A DNA stretch of 64,000 nucleotides from Lachnoclostridium sp. (GCA_023665475.1 JAMPEB010000001.1:1-64000); one strand, 5' to 3'. Counted from the stretch's first letter, positions 33,943 to 43,609 are shown. The notes: generated from the sequence alone by a model not told the origin. Translations and numbers: made by a program.

Positions 33943-35655
33943 CTACAATATTCCGAAATGCTTTAATGCCGCCCTAATAGCCTCTTCTTTCTTCAGTGGA
34001 CACTGTGGCGCCTTAGCATTTTCTTTCTTTGACAGATTATAATTCTGTCCAACATCCAATCCACATTTCCTCTTAATCTGTGAGATATACAAAGAAGATA
34101 CCGACAACCCCGTCTGCTCTTTCACATACGCCTTTAGTTTCTGATATGTCGTACCTTTCTGAAATCCGGACATATCCATATCCTCCAGCGAGAACTCTAC
34201 CCGCACCTTCTTCGAGTCGATTTCTCCCTTAGAAAGCAGCACCACCGTCTCCACATTCGCAGTCCAAGGAAACTGGTCCACCGCCACAGCCTTTTCCACC
34301 ACATAACCACGCTCCAGAAAGACCTCCAAATCCCGTGCCAGACTGGTAGCTTTGCAGGAGATATAAACAATCCGCTCGACGCCATAGTCAATAATGCGGG
34401 GCAGAGCCTTGGGGTGGATGCCGTCGCGGGGTGGGTCCAGAATAATCATATCCGGTTTTGCCGTAAGCTCTGCCAATACTTTGAGCACATCCCCCGCCAA
34501 AAAACTGCAGTTAGAAAGCCCGTTGTCCTTGGCGTTCTGCCTTGCGGCCTCCACTGCCTCCTCCACGATTTCCACGCCAATCACCTGTGCCGCCACCGGC
34601 GCCATCAGTTGGGCAATGGTGCCCGTGCCGCTGTATAAGTCAAATATGGTCTTGTCCCCTTCTCCCAAATCGCCTACATAATCCCTGACGGTGCGGTACA
34701 GCACCTCTGCGCCGTAGGAATTGGTCTGAAAGAAAGAAAACAGCGATATTTTGAATTTCAGTCCCAGAAGCTCCTCATAAAAATAATCCTGCCCGTAAAG
34801 AATATCCGTCCTGTCACTCTGTACCGTATCCGCCATGGAGTCGTTGGTAATATGCAGGATACCGGCAAACTTTCCCAAAATCTTGCCTTCCTTCTCCAAA
34901 GCCAGAAGGGCATTCCTAAAACCCTCTGTCAGCTCTTGCAGTTCTTGTGCAGCAACGCGCTGCATCTGCTCCTCACCGCTCTCCCACGGCGTCTGTGAGG
35001 TGGTCACCAATGCCGCCAAAATTTCCCCTGTTCCGGAAGCTTTGCGCAGCAACAGGTGGCGCAGATATCCTTTGTGGCTTAATCTATGAAAAAAACTTAC
35101 TTCCTTCTCCGCAAAATATTCCCTTACCGTTTTCAATATAATCCGGTAGTCCTCATCCACGATTTTACAGTCTTCCACGGTGACCACATCATAAAAGCTG
35201 CCCCTCTTATGCATTCCCAGACTAAGGGGACCGCCTTTTTGGGCATCGCCAAAAGTAAATTCCATCTTATTTCGGTACTCATATGCCTTAGGACTTCCCT
35301 TGATGCCCTCCCAACGCCAGCTTTCCTGCTGCCTGTCCAGTACACTGTCTAAAAGGCGCTTCACCTGTGCCTCCTTGATGCATAGCTGTTCTTCATAGGG
35401 CAGGGAGAGATAAGTGCATCCTCCGCATACGCCAAACAGGGAACACGGTCTTCCGGTTTCCTGAGGTGATTTTTCCAGCACCTCCAAGAGCCGGCCTTCC
35501 GCCTTCCCTTTGCGTACTTTATTGATACCAAATTTTACTTTCTGTCCGGGCAGGCAATTCTTTACAACAACGGTTTCCTCCCCAATCCTCACAATGCCTT
35601 TGTTGGGAAAGTCCACCCGTTCCACAACCCCTTCAAGTACCTGTCCCTTTTTCAT
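33943..35655 (-). CDS. rlmD: 23S rRNA (uracil-C5) methyltransferase, RlmD/RumA type
   Basis: About 570 residues. It methylates C5 of a uracil in 23S rRNA (U1939 in E. coli numbering). The N-terminal TRAM domain (about 1-55) is followed by a [4Fe-4S] site, 'CSLFGVCGGCTYLSLPYEEQ' plus a further Cys, then the AdoMet domain ('IFDLYSGTGTIAQLMA', 'DPPRDGIHPKAL', 'ISCKATSLARDL' with the catalytic Cys). About 85 extra C-terminal residues ('EFSLEDMDMSGFQKGTTYQK…LKHFGIL') form an extra domain I recognise as common in Lachnospiraceae RlmD. I start at ATG 35655 (MKKGQVLEG) with GGGG 7 nt upstream. The AT-rich island begins just beyond its 3' end. Confidence 0.92.
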   Translation of the reverse strand: MKKGQVLEGVVERVDFPNKGIVRIGEETVVVKNCLPGQKVKFGINKVRKGKAEGRLLEVLEKSPQETGRPCSLFGVCGGCTYLSLPYEEQLCIKEAQVKRLLDSVLDRQQESWRWEGIKGSPKAYEYRNKMEFTFGDAQKGGPLSLGMHKRGSFYDVVTVEDCKIVDEDYRIILKTVREYFAEKEVSFFHRLSHKGYLRHLLLRKASGTGEILAALVTTSQTPWESGEEQMQRVAAQELQELTEGFRNALLALEKEGKILGKFAGILHITNDSMADTVQSDRTDILYGQDYFYEELLGLKFKISLFSFFQTNSYGAEVLYRTVRDYVGDLGEGDKTIFDLYSGTGTIAQLMAPVAAQVIGVEIVEEAVEAARQNAKDNGLSNCSFLAGDVLKVLAELTAKPDMIILDPPRDGIHPKALPRIIDYGVERIVYISCKATSLARDLEVFLERGYVVEKAVAVDQFPWTANVETVVLLSKGEIDSKKVRVEFSLEDMDMSGFQKGTTYQKLKAYVKEQTGLSVSSLYISQIKRKCGLDVGQNYNLSKKENAKAPQCPLKKEEAIRAALKHFGIL

Positions 35656-35717
35656 CCGCATACCCCGCACACTACAAAACGCTCACAAGCAGAACTTGTC
35701 TGTAGCAGTGTTTTTCT

Positions 35718-36005
35718 TTATTTCCCGGCTTCATCCTCGAAGATGTCCTCATCATCCTCTATGTCGTCAAAGTCGTCCTCGAACTCATCCTCGAAAACAT
35801 CGAGATAATCCGGTGTAAGGTAGCGGTATACGGCATAGGCAATCGCTGCAATGGCTGCGACAGCGCCGATAATGGCAAGAACCCACAGCAAAACATTGGT
35901 TTTTTCCTTAGGCTCTTCCTTTTTGCAGACCTTGTCATTGATCAGTCTGTTCAGTTTCGTTGCCTCAACCAAATCTTCTAATTTCAAATTCTCAAGCTTG
36001 CTCAT
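35718..36005 (-). CDS. small single-pass membrane protein with acidic tail
   Basis: A 95-residue protein. After a charged N-terminal part (1-38) there is one membrane helix (about 39-64, LLWVLAIIGAVAAIAAIAYAVYRYL), then a strongly acidic tail rich in Asp/Glu/Phe (residues 70-95). The function is unknown. It resembles short membrane proteins found next to rlmD or pcrA in Lachnospiraceae. It precedes rlmD by about 60 bp on the same strand. Confidence 0.7.
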   Translation of the reverse strand: MSKLENLKLEDLVEATKLNRLINDKVCKKEEPKEKTNVLLWVLAIIGAVAAIAAIAYAVYRYLTPDYLDVFEDEFEDDFDDIEDDEDIFEDEAGK

Positions 36006-36158
36006 AACTCTACCTGCCTTTCTTAATTGGATATTTGTTATACATCCGAATACTTTGTATCCACTGAATGCCTTTATCCCTTTGGATGTACCTTATCCAA
36101 GTTTTCCGTATTTATTATACTACGCTAATAATAGAATATCACATTTTTTGGAAAAATA

Positions 36159-38480
36159 CTATACTCTTTTCAATTTTGCAAAAGAAGCATACATATTTTT
36201 TTGACCAAATTGGTCAAATTCTACCGTAACTTTATAGTCCCGGGGTTCTTTGGACACGGCAATCACAGTGCCTTCCCCGTATTTGACATGCTTTACCCTG
36301 TCATTCACGCCATAGTCCAATTCCTCTAACCGTAACGGCGCCATGCCTTTTTGAATGCCTGCCAATTGGTTCAAATCCGCAATGTTTTTTGAAATAAAAG
36401 GTTTGTCCACTCCGGAAGTCTCCGGCGGGCGAACAGATGCCTTATGTTTTATCTCTCTTTTAGAAACTGTTTGCTGTGCAGCGCCATATGTCCCCTCTCC
36501 GAGAAAAAAGGATTCCTTATCTCTGCTGTCCATGATTTTCCGCAATTGAGGCGTAGTGTTATCCAGCAGCTCCTGGGGAATTTCCCTCACAAAACGGCTC
36601 ACGGCATTATACTGTGTCTCACCGCGAAGCATGCGGGTTTTCGCGCAGGTCAGGGTCAGACTGTCCTTTGCCCTTGTAATCCCCACATAAGCAAGTCTTC
36701 TCTCTTCTTCCATGTCTTTGGGGTCGTCGGACACAATGGTCATATAACCGGGGAAAAGCCCGTCTTCCATGCCGGCAAGATACACCATCTGGAATTCCAG
36801 CCCCTTTGCGCTGTGAAGCGTCATAAGCAGCGCCCTGTTAGCCTTATCTTCCACATTGTCAATCTCCGACACCAGCGCAATTTCCGCCAAAAATTCCGAG
36901 AGACTCGGTTCATCATGAGTTTCCTCATAACCCACGGCCTTGGTAAGCAGTTCGTCCACATTGGACATTCTGTCTTCTGCGCTTTCTTCGTCCTGATTTC
37001 TCAGATATTCTTCATATCCCGTCTGCTCCAGAATCACCCGGATCAGACCCGCAATGCCATAGGACGGCAGTGAACTTCGCCACACCTGTATCAGTTTTAC
37101 AAATTCTTTCACCTTAGCGGCGGCTTTTCCCAGCCCCATAATCTGCTCCGCTTCGCACATGGCGTCGTAGAGACTGATGTTTTTCATCCGGGCATAATCC
37201 GCTATTTTCTCCACACTGACATTGCCGATGCTCCTCTTGGGCACATTGATGATGCGCCTTAGGGCCACTTCATCCCTGCCGTTGTCAATGGTCTTCAGAT
37301 AAGCGATAACATCCTTGATTTCCTGTCTGGCATAAAAGTTAGTGCCTCCTATCACTGTATACGGTATCCCCTCCATCACCATGCGTTCCTCCAGAAGCCT
37401 CGCCTGAGCATTGGTACGGTAAAGCACCGCGCATCCGCCGTACTCCGCCCTACCTTTTTTGACCGTCCGGGCAATGTCTTTTGCAATGTATTCCGCTTCC
37501 TCATAAGCATTGTCAAACTGCCTGAAATGAATCCTGTCTCCTTCTCCTTTGTCGGTCCAAAGAGATTTATCCTTACGCCCGATATTATTTTGAATCACCG
37601 CATTGGCAGCATCCAGAATGTTCTGGGTGGAGCGGTAATTCTGTTCCAATTTGATGACGGAGGCTTCCGGATACACCTTTTCAAAGTCCAGAATGTTATG
37701 GATGTTTGCTCCTCTGAATTTATAAATGGACTGGTCATCATCCCCCACCACACAGAGATTGCGGTATTTATCCGCAAGTAGCCTGATCAATTCAAACTGC
37801 GCCGTGTTGGTGTCCTGATATTCATCCACCATAATATAGCGGAAACGCTCCTGATAATAGTCAAGCACCTCCGGACAGCTTTTGAACAGTTCCACCGTCA
37901 GCACAATAATATCGTCAAAGTCAAGGGCATTACTCTTTTTCAGGGAATCCTGATATTCCGCATAAACCTTCGCTATGGTTTGTTTGTTAAAATCTCCCAT
38001 GGCATTCAGCGTAAATTCCTTTACTCCGACCAATTCATCCTTAGCGGCGGAAATGGCATTTAAAAAAGTTTTTTCCTTATAAATCTTGGGGTCAAGGTTC
38101 AATCGCTTACAGATGCCTTTCATCAAAGTTTTCTGGTCATCCGTATCATAAATCGTGAAATTATTGGCATAACCCAATCTGTCAATATGTCTGCGCAGAA
38201 TCCTCATGCATGTGGAATGGAAGGTGGTCACCCAAATCTGATCCGCTCCGAATCCCACCAGCTTGTCCACTCTTTCCCTCATTTCTTCCGCTGCTTTGTT
38301 GGTAAAGGTAAGCGCCAGAATATTCCACGGATTGACCCCCGCCTGATCAATCAAATAGGCGATTCTATGGGTTAACGCCCTTGTTTTGCCGCTTCCGGCT
38401 CCCGCAAGAACAAGCAGAGGCCCCTCCGTTTGGAGTACGGCCTCTTTTTGTTCCCTGTTTAAGGTATCATAAACACTCAT
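36159..38480 (-). CDS. pcrA: ATP-dependent DNA helicase PcrA/UvrD
   Basis: A 773-residue superfamily-1A 3'-5' helicase acting in repair, rolling-circle replication and removal of RecA or stalled RNA polymerase. Seen motifs are the Q-motif 'LNREQKEAVLQTEGP', Walker A 'LAGAGSGKTRALTHRIAYL', Walker B 'IMVDEYQDTN', motif III 'VVGDDDQSIYKFRGA', and motif VI 'RLAYVGITRAKDSL'. The C-terminal Tudor-like domain ('VKYGEGTVIAVS...KVTVEFDQFGQKNM') binds RNA polymerase in PcrA of Bacillus. It starts 4 bp after the upstream zinc-ribbon gene, which suggests coupling. Confidence 0.97.
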   Translation of the reverse strand: MSVYDTLNREQKEAVLQTEGPLLVLAGAGSGKTRALTHRIAYLIDQAGVNPWNILALTFTNKAAEEMRERVDKLVGFGADQIWVTTFHSTCMRILRRHIDRLGYANNFTIYDTDDQKTLMKGICKRLNLDPKIYKEKTFLNAISAAKDELVGVKEFTLNAMGDFNKQTIAKVYAEYQDSLKKSNALDFDDIIVLTVELFKSCPEVLDYYQERFRYIMVDEYQDTNTAQFELIRLLADKYRNLCVVGDDDQSIYKFRGANIHNILDFEKVYPEASVIKLEQNYRSTQNILDAANAVIQNNIGRKDKSLWTDKGEGDRIHFRQFDNAYEEAEYIAKDIARTVKKGRAEYGGCAVLYRTNAQARLLEERMVMEGIPYTVIGGTNFYARQEIKDVIAYLKTIDNGRDEVALRRIINVPKRSIGNVSVEKIADYARMKNISLYDAMCEAEQIMGLGKAAAKVKEFVKLIQVWRSSLPSYGIAGLIRVILEQTGYEEYLRNQDEESAEDRMSNVDELLTKAVGYEETHDEPSLSEFLAEIALVSEIDNVEDKANRALLMTLHSAKGLEFQMVYLAGMEDGLFPGYMTIVSDDPKDMEEERRLAYVGITRAKDSLTLTCAKTRMLRGETQYNAVSRFVREIPQELLDNTTPQLRKIMDSRDKESFFLGEGTYGAAQQTVSKREIKHKASVRPPETSGVDKPFISKNIADLNQLAGIQKGMAPLRLEELDYGVNDRVKHVKYGEGTVIAVSKEPRDYKVTVEFDQFGQKNMYASFAKLKRV

Positions 38481-38484
38481 TCCG

Positions 38485-39249
38485 TTATCTGGTCTCCTTC
38501 ACATCGCTAAAATTCCAAGTTTTGATGTTAAATTCAATTATGGGAGTCCCGCAATATTCACAAGTCTTGGCCCCCAATGAAGAAAGCGGCGCCCCACAGT
38601 TAGGGCAGTTTAAAGCAAGTCCCGCGTCTCCGATGTCTTCTATCTGCTCCCTGTCCTGAATATAAATCAATTCCACATTGTATTTGGACTGTTCCGACAA
38701 CTGGGAACTTCCCTTTATGACCTTTCCATCCTTCTCCAGATAATGTTTGCATTCCACGGCAGACTGAAACACAACGCTGCATCTGCCCTTTATCTTGCGG
38801 TATTGCTGTATCTCCGTTCTATGTATCCGGATATTTTCAAAATGTTCCTTTTTCTCTTCCCGCCTTAGCGCCTCTATCCGCATCAGAAGCTTATCTTTTA
38901 ACTCATTGGTTCCTTCCGTTAAAAGAGCATTATTCTGCGCATCCACGCTCCGTAAAAAGGAAAGCAATACATTTTCCGCCCTTCCCTTCATTTCATCATA
39001 ATGAAATTCAGGAAAATCCTTCAAAATGGAAGGCAGATAAAGCCTTGTGGCGGAAGCCACCGATTTGGGGGTGGCAGCCACCTCCCGCTGCCGGTTTTTA
39101 ATACCTTCGCTAACGGAAGGGCTGCCCAATATTAACTTGGAATAAGTTCTCACTCTGTCACGGATATAGACAAAAGCGCCATAAATTATGCCTGCCAGAA
39201 TAAGCAGCAGAACCAATATGACAATGATGCCAATCACCAACCACTTCAT
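38485..39249 (-). CDS. membrane protein with C-terminal zinc ribbon
   Basis: A 254-residue protein. A membrane helix at residues 3-27 (WLVIGIIVILVLLLILAGIIYGAFVY) is followed by a cytoplasmic part with a Tim44-like or helical region (about 60-200). A zinc ribbon with 'CPNCGAPLSSLGAKTCEYCG' lies near the C-terminus. It probably works with the SPFH/zinc-ribbon protein encoded 66 bp upstream, and pcrA begins 4 bp downstream. The biochemical role is unknown. Confidence 0.75.
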   Translation of the reverse strand: MKWLVIGIIVILVLLLILAGIIYGAFVYIRDRVRTYSKLILGSPSVSEGIKNRQREVAATPKSVASATRLYLPSILKDFPEFHYDEMKGRAENVLLSFLRSVDAQNNALLTEGTNELKDKLLMRIEALRREEKKEHFENIRIHRTEIQQYRKIKGRCSVVFQSAVECKHYLEKDGKVIKGSSQLSEQSKYNVELIYIQDREQIEDIGDAGLALNCPNCGAPLSSLGAKTCEYCGTPIIEFNIKTWNFSDVKETR

Positions 39250-39315
39250 GTCTTTCGTCCCTATCCCTTTCCCTCATGCTTTCTCAAAGGCAAAACGGCA
39301 TTCATCACACTGTTT

Positions 39316-40746
39316 TTAAATTCTGTCATTGTCGTCAAAGATATCTCCGCACTCAGGACAGAACTTAGGAGGATGCGCGGGGTCTTCCGGCTCCCATCCG
39401 CACTTATCACATTTATACAGAGGTGCTCCTTCCGGTTTCTTTGCACCGCATTCCACACAGAATTTGCCCTGATTCACCGCACCGCAGCTACAGGTCCAGC
39501 CCGCATCGGCAGGTTTCGGAGCTCCGCAGTTGGAACAGAACTTGCCTTTATTATCCGCCTGCCCACAGCTGCAGGTCCAGCCCAATACAGGCGCCTGCGC
39601 ACCCGGCTGACTGTTTGGCTGCGCATTCATCTGTTCTGCCTGCTGAGCGTTCATCTGGCTGCCAGCCGCAGCGCCCATTGCGCCGGCTGCCCCGAAGGTG
39701 TTGTTTCCCATGGCATTGTTGCCCATCGGATTCATGCCCTGACCGCCGTTCATGGCGCCGCCCATCATATTCATAGCCATCGCGCCCATTGCCATGCCCA
39801 TCATGTCGCCGCCGCCGACGCCGCCCTGCTGTTTGCCGAGATTGCGGAAAGCTTCTGCCTGCGCTACATTCATATTGGCCGCAGCCATACCGGTGCTCTG
39901 GAACACTGCCGTTCTCTGCAGCTCCTTGATCATCTTCTCGTCTTCCTCTGAAGCCTTTACGGAATTCAGGTTCAGGCTGACAATCTCGATGCCTCGCAGC
40001 TCGCTCCACTTGTCGCTCAAAATCTCATTTAACGCATCCGCAAGCTCCATGCTGTGAGCCGGCACTTCGCTGTAACGCACACCCATCGCGGAAATCTTGG
40101 CAAGAGCAGGCTGCATAGCCGTCAAAAGTTCTGACTTCATCTGCATCAGAACCTTGTCACGGGTATAATTCTCCGTCACATTACCGCATACATTCTTGTA
40201 AAATAAGAGAGGATCCACAAGTTTAAAGGAATAGGAACCATTGCAGCGAAGCGCAATGTCCACATCCAAACCGATATTGCGGTCTACCACCCTGAAAGGC
40301 ACCGGGTTCGCCGTACCGAATTTGTTATCCATAATTTCCTTAGTGTTAAAGAAATAAATCCTCTGATCCTTTGCAGTGTTGCCTCCAAAAACAAAACGCC
40401 TGCCTATTACGGAAAAGGTCTGCTTTACGCTCTCCCCTAAGTCGCCATAGAAAAGACTGGGTTCGGTGGAACCGTCAAATATAAACTCGCCTGCGTCCGC
40501 ACACAGTTCCACTACGCCGCCCTGATCCACGATAATCATGCACTGACCTTCGTTCACCGCAATAATGGAACCGTTTGAAATGATATTATCCATTCCCTTG
40601 GTATTGCTGTTGCGCCCCTCAATCACCTTTTTCTGGCCCTTTACCACCAATATGTCATCAGAAAGAGCATCACAATAGAAATACTCTCTCCATTGATCCG
40701 CCAGCATCGTTGAGATGGCATCTTTTGCCGCTTTAATTAATCCCAT
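39316..40746 (-). CDS. SPFH-domain protein with C-terminal zinc ribbons (YdjI-like)
   Basis: A 476-residue protein. Residues about 30-290 match the SPFH domain of the YdjI / 'virion core protein' group, which lacks a membrane helix ('FFNTKEIMDNKFGT', 'GVRYSEVPAHSMELADALNEIL'). A Met/Gly/Asn-rich flexible linker (about 310-395) leads to three zinc-ribbon-like units (CSCG...CSNCG, CSCG...CVECG, CDKCG...CPECG). In Bacillus, YdjI is recruited with YdjH/PspA-type proteins in envelope stress. That link is by family only. It has a good promoter upstream and forms an operon with the membrane zinc-ribbon gene and pcrA. Confidence 0.85.
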   Translation of the reverse strand: MGLIKAAKDAISTMLADQWREYFYCDALSDDILVVKGQKKVIEGRNSNTKGMDNIISNGSIIAVNEGQCMIIVDQGGVVELCADAGEFIFDGSTEPSLFYGDLGESVKQTFSVIGRRFVFGGNTAKDQRIYFFNTKEIMDNKFGTANPVPFRVVDRNIGLDVDIALRCNGSYSFKLVDPLLFYKNVCGNVTENYTRDKVLMQMKSELLTAMQPALAKISAMGVRYSEVPAHSMELADALNEILSDKWSELRGIEIVSLNLNSVKASEEDEKMIKELQRTAVFQSTGMAAANMNVAQAEAFRNLGKQQGGVGGGDMMGMAMGAMAMNMMGGAMNGGQGMNPMGNNAMGNNTFGAAGAMGAAAGSQMNAQQAEQMNAQPNSQPGAQAPVLGWTCSCGQADNKGKFCSNCGAPKPADAGWTCSCGAVNQGKFCVECGAKKPEGAPLYKCDKCGWEPEDPAHPPKFCPECGDIFDDNDRI

Positions 40747-40793
40747 TTTTTATCCTCCAATTATCTTGATAAGAACTTATCCATATCTCTTTT

Positions 40794-40822
40794 ATTTTAT
40801 CAAATTTTATGCATTCCCTCAA
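40794..40822 (-). promoter_or_regulatory. promoter of the SPFH-zinc ribbon-pcrA operon
   Basis: On the minus strand, TTGAGG (40817-40822) and TAAAAT (40794-40799) with a 17-bp spacer, about 48 bp upstream of the ATG at 40746. Confidence 0.7.
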
Positions 40823-40848
40823 CTGCTTTTGGGAAATTTATAAAATTT

Positions 40849-41880
40849 TCAATTCAATGCCTTCTTTGCAAAATCCGTAGTTACAAGATCCTCATAAGGA
40901 ACTCTCTTTTCCAGTACCTTTGCTCCTTCCAGAATATTCTGTAAGAGGTCGAAGGACTCCTCCTCAAAAATCAAATCCGTTTTCCAGGTATCCTGCTTAT
41001 AATATCTCGTCACAATAGTGGTCAGCGTTTCAATATCCGTCTCGGCAAACTGGGGCGCAATCACCTTTGCAATCTCCTCCGGCGTATGGCCCTGCACATA
41101 ATCCATTCCCTTTTTCAGGGCGTTGGTGAAGGACTGCACCGTATCCCCGTTCTTGGTAATATAGCTCTTTTTTGCGGAAAAAGAGGTGTAAGGCACATAG
41201 CCGGATTCTTCTCCCAAAGAAGCCACCACATAACCGTCCCCCTTCATTTCAAGGGAAGTCGCATGGGGTTCAAACTCTACCGTAAAATCTCCCTGCCCGC
41301 CGGAAAAAGCCGCCGCCGTGGAGCCAAAATCAATGCTCTGGTCGATATTCAAATCCGTCTTGGCATCTATATTATTTTTTTCCAGAATATACTCAAAAAC
41401 CATTTCAGGCATACCGCCGGCTCTGCCGCCCAGCACATTCTTTTCCTTTAACATATCCCACGAAAAATCATCTATCGGTTCTCTGGATACCAGAAAATTT
41501 CCTGCCCGCTGGGTCAACTGCGCAAAGTTCACCACATAGTCTTCCGTGCCACCCGCATAGGTGTACACAGTGCTCTCACATCCCATAAAACCGATATCCG
41601 CCTCTCCCGTAAGCACTGCGGTCATAGTCTTGTCGGCGCCGAATCCTGTCACCAATTCCAGATCAATGCCTTCCTCCGCAAAGTATCCTTCCTCGATTGC
41701 CACGTACATGGGCGCATAAAAAATAGAGTGGGCCACCTCGTTTAAAATCACCTTGGTTTTCCCCTCCGCGCTCTCTTTCTTTGTACTGCCGCATCCGGTC
41801 AGGGATAAAGCGGCGATAAGCACTGAAAGCGCCAATGCTCCTATCCGCTTTGCCCCGCTTTTTAAAGCTTTCTTTTTCAT
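40849..41880 (-). CDS. ABC-transporter solute-binding lipoprotein (NMT1/SsuA-like)
   Basis: A 343-residue lipoprotein. The lipobox is LSLTGC with Cys30. The mature part matches NMT1/THI5- or SsuA-like binding proteins: 'NEVAHSIFYAPMYVAIEEGYFAEEGIDLELV', 'GADKTMTAVLTGEADIGFMG', 'GRAGGMPEMVFEYIL'. These bind thiamine pyrimidines, sulfonates, nitrate or similar molecules for import. No permease or ATPase gene is adjacent, so its transporter must be encoded elsewhere. The ligand cannot be predicted. Confidence 0.88.
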   Translation of the reverse strand: MKKKALKSGAKRIGALALSVLIAALSLTGCGSTKKESAEGKTKVILNEVAHSIFYAPMYVAIEEGYFAEEGIDLELVTGFGADKTMTAVLTGEADIGFMGCESTVYTYAGGTEDYVVNFAQLTQRAGNFLVSREPIDDFSWDMLKEKNVLGGRAGGMPEMVFEYILEKNNIDAKTDLNIDQSIDFGSTAAAFSGGQGDFTVEFEPHATSLEMKGDGYVVASLGEESGYVPYTSFSAKKSYITKNGDTVQSFTNALKKGMDYVQGHTPEEIAKVIAPQFAETDIETLTTIVTRYYKQDTWKTDLIFEEESFDLLQNILEGAKVLEKRVPYEDLVTTDFAKKALN

Positions 41881-41953
41881 AAAATCCTTCCCTTTTCATC
41901 AATATTTTGATGCTTTATCCTATTCGACAAAAAGGGATTCGTGCCTGTCCGGT

Positions 41954-42385
41954 TTATAAGTTCGCCTTGATTTTTTCAATCATCTCCTGATACTCAGCAT
42001 CGGTGAGAAAGGTCTTTCCCGGATTCATTTGGAAAGTACCGCCCCATTCGTCCCCGCCTTCATATTTCGGCACCAGATGCATGTGAAGATGACAGCCTGT
42101 ATCGCCGTATGCCCCATAGTTTAACTTGTCCGGATGAAAAGCCCCGTGAATCGCTTTTGCAGCCTGCGCCACATCCGCCATGAAAGCATTTCTCTCCTCG
42201 TCGGTGATATCCACAATCTCGCTCACATGATCCTTATAAGCCACAATACATCTTCCGGGCTTGCTCTGCTCCTTAAACAATATCAGACTGCTGACTTTTA
42301 ACTCACAGATAAAAATGCCAAACTTTTCCAGCAGCTCTCCTCTCATGCAATATCCGCAGCCTAAATCCTTTTCCACAGACCCCAT
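41954..42385 (-). CDS. HIT-family hydrolase
   Basis: A 143-residue protein with the histidine triad 'GCHLHMHLVPKYEGG' (H-x-H-x-H) near residues 101-110, the active site of nucleotide-monophosphate hydrolases and transferases. The N-terminal 'CGYC' may be part of a zinc site, as in other HIT proteins. 'GRCIVAYKDHVSEIVDI' is the substrate-strand region. It has GGAGG before the ATG. It sits between a solute-binding protein and a DUF1836 gene with no clear functional link. Confidence 0.88.
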   Translation of the reverse strand: MGSVEKDLGCGYCMRGELLEKFGIFICELKVSSLILFKEQSKPGRCIVAYKDHVSEIVDITDEERNAFMADVAQAAKAIHGAFHPDKLNYGAYGDTGCHLHMHLVPKYEGGDEWGGTFQMNPGKTFLTDAEYQEMIEKIKANL

Positions 42386-42416
42386 CTTTCAATGCCTCCT
42401 TCTATTCTTCCCTCTT

Positions 42417-43055
42417 TCATTTTACATTCTTAGGCTTTTCGGCGTTTTTGTCTGCCGCCTTTTGTCCGCCGTAACATTCATCCAGCATTTTCTCGATAAT
42501 CAGCTTCTTAACATATACATCTACGCTAAGCTCACAGATAAAAGCAAATTTCTTCAAAGTCTCCCTGTCGTCCTCCGGCGCATCCGCAAAAGTACCTTCC
42601 GCCCGTTCAAACTTCCGCCTGATATCCGCTTTCATATCCTCCAGAGTCTCCGGTTCCAGAGAAAATACTTCCCTGTAAACATCTTCCAGATTAAAATCCT
42701 CATTGTTTTTGAAAAATTTCTCCGTAATGGGACGCAGAAGATTCTGAATATCATTAATGGACAGAAAACTTTTAAAATAATAAATAAAAATCAGCACCAG
42801 AACATGCTCTCTGGAATACTTTTTCTTGATAGGGGGCGGGAGCAAATCATTTTTGGCATAGTTATTGATCATCGTCTTGGTCAATATTTTATCGTCCCCC
42901 GGACAGCGCGCCGTTGCACGCAGTCTGCCATCCATAAAGGTCGTGACCTGATCCATATATAAATCAATATTAGGAATATCCTCCGGCTTGATATAATCGA
43001 TTCTGTCAAGACTTTCCAAAATACTGTTCAGTAAATCTTTTGCATCAATTGTCAT
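42417..43055 (-). CDS. DUF1836 protein (MerR-like HTH)
   Basis: A 212-residue protein. The DUF1836 core ('YMDQVTTFMDGRLRATARCP', 'LTKTMINNYAKNDLLPPPIKKKYSREHVLVLIFIYYFK') resembles a winged helix-turn-helix and is thought to bind DNA. The C-terminal part is a charged helix. The promoter is strong. The leader has GGAGG followed by a four-codon frame (ATG AAG AAA CTA TGA) whose stop overlaps the gene's ATG, so translation may be coupled to that mini-ORF. Targets unknown. Confidence 0.85.
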   Translation of the reverse strand: MTIDAKDLLNSILESLDRIDYIKPEDIPNIDLYMDQVTTFMDGRLRATARCPGDDKILTKTMINNYAKNDLLPPPIKKKYSREHVLVLIFIYYFKSFLSINDIQNLLRPITEKFFKNNEDFNLEDVYREVFSLEPETLEDMKADIRRKFERAEGTFADAPEDDRETLKKFAFICELSVDVYVKKLIIEKMLDECYGGQKAADKNAEKPKNVK

Positions 43056-43085
43056 AGTTTCTTCATACCTCCGCTGTTATCTTCT

Positions 43086-43114
43086 ATTATATAGTATTTG
43101 AAACCACATGACAA
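43086..43114 (-). promoter_or_regulatory. promoter of the DUF1836 gene
   Basis: On the minus strand, TTGTCA (43109-43114) and TATAAT (43086-43091) with a 17-bp spacer. Confidence 0.8.
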
Positions 43115-43131
43115 CACTTTATTGAAAAAAC

Positions 43132-43590
43132 TCAGGTTTCTGAAACAGCCTGCCCCTGATTCCCGCTTAAAGCCTCCGCCATAGCCGCATCCGCAGATTT
43201 CCTGTTCTCCCGCAGCGTCTTGGCATCCTCTTTTCTCTTCTCCGGAATATCACGGTTCATATTGCAGCCGCCCTGGAAGATTGCATTTTCATCAATCACA
43301 ATCAAGTTGGTGGAAATATCGCCCACCACTTTAGCGGTCTCTAAAAGTTCCGTTTTGTTGGTAATGGTAATATCACCCAGAATTTCCCCGCCAATCATAA
43401 CATTCTCCGCTTTCACATCACCGGTGATAGAGCCCGTCACTCCTAATATCAAAGTTTTCTCCACCGTCACATTTCCGGTAATCTTACCATCTACCCTGAC
43501 GGAACCTCCGGACGCAAAGTCGCCGTTTAATTGTGCGTCGCTTCCTACCAATGTTGTTATTTTGATTTCTGCATCCTTCTTGCCCAGCAT
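43132..43590 (-). CDS. bactofilin
   Basis: A 152-residue polymer-forming cytoskeletal protein. The core (about residues 12-105) is a right-handed beta-helix of short repeats ('GSVRVDGKITGNVTVEKTLILGVTGSITGDVKAENVMIGGEILGDI'), flanked by short disordered tails; the C-terminal tail is polar and charged. Bactofilins assemble into filaments at the membrane and place cell-wall enzymes. It lies 19 bp after a LytM-domain membrane protein, a pairing seen in many bacteria. Confidence 0.92.
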   Translation of the reverse strand: MLGKKDAEIKITTLVGSDAQLNGDFASGGSVRVDGKITGNVTVEKTLILGVTGSITGDVKAENVMIGGEILGDITITNKTELLETAKVVGDISTNLIVIDENAIFQGGCNMNRDIPEKRKEDAKTLRENRKSADAAMAEALSGNQGQAVSET

Positions 43591-43609
43591 TTTTATTTCC
43601 TCTCTTTCC

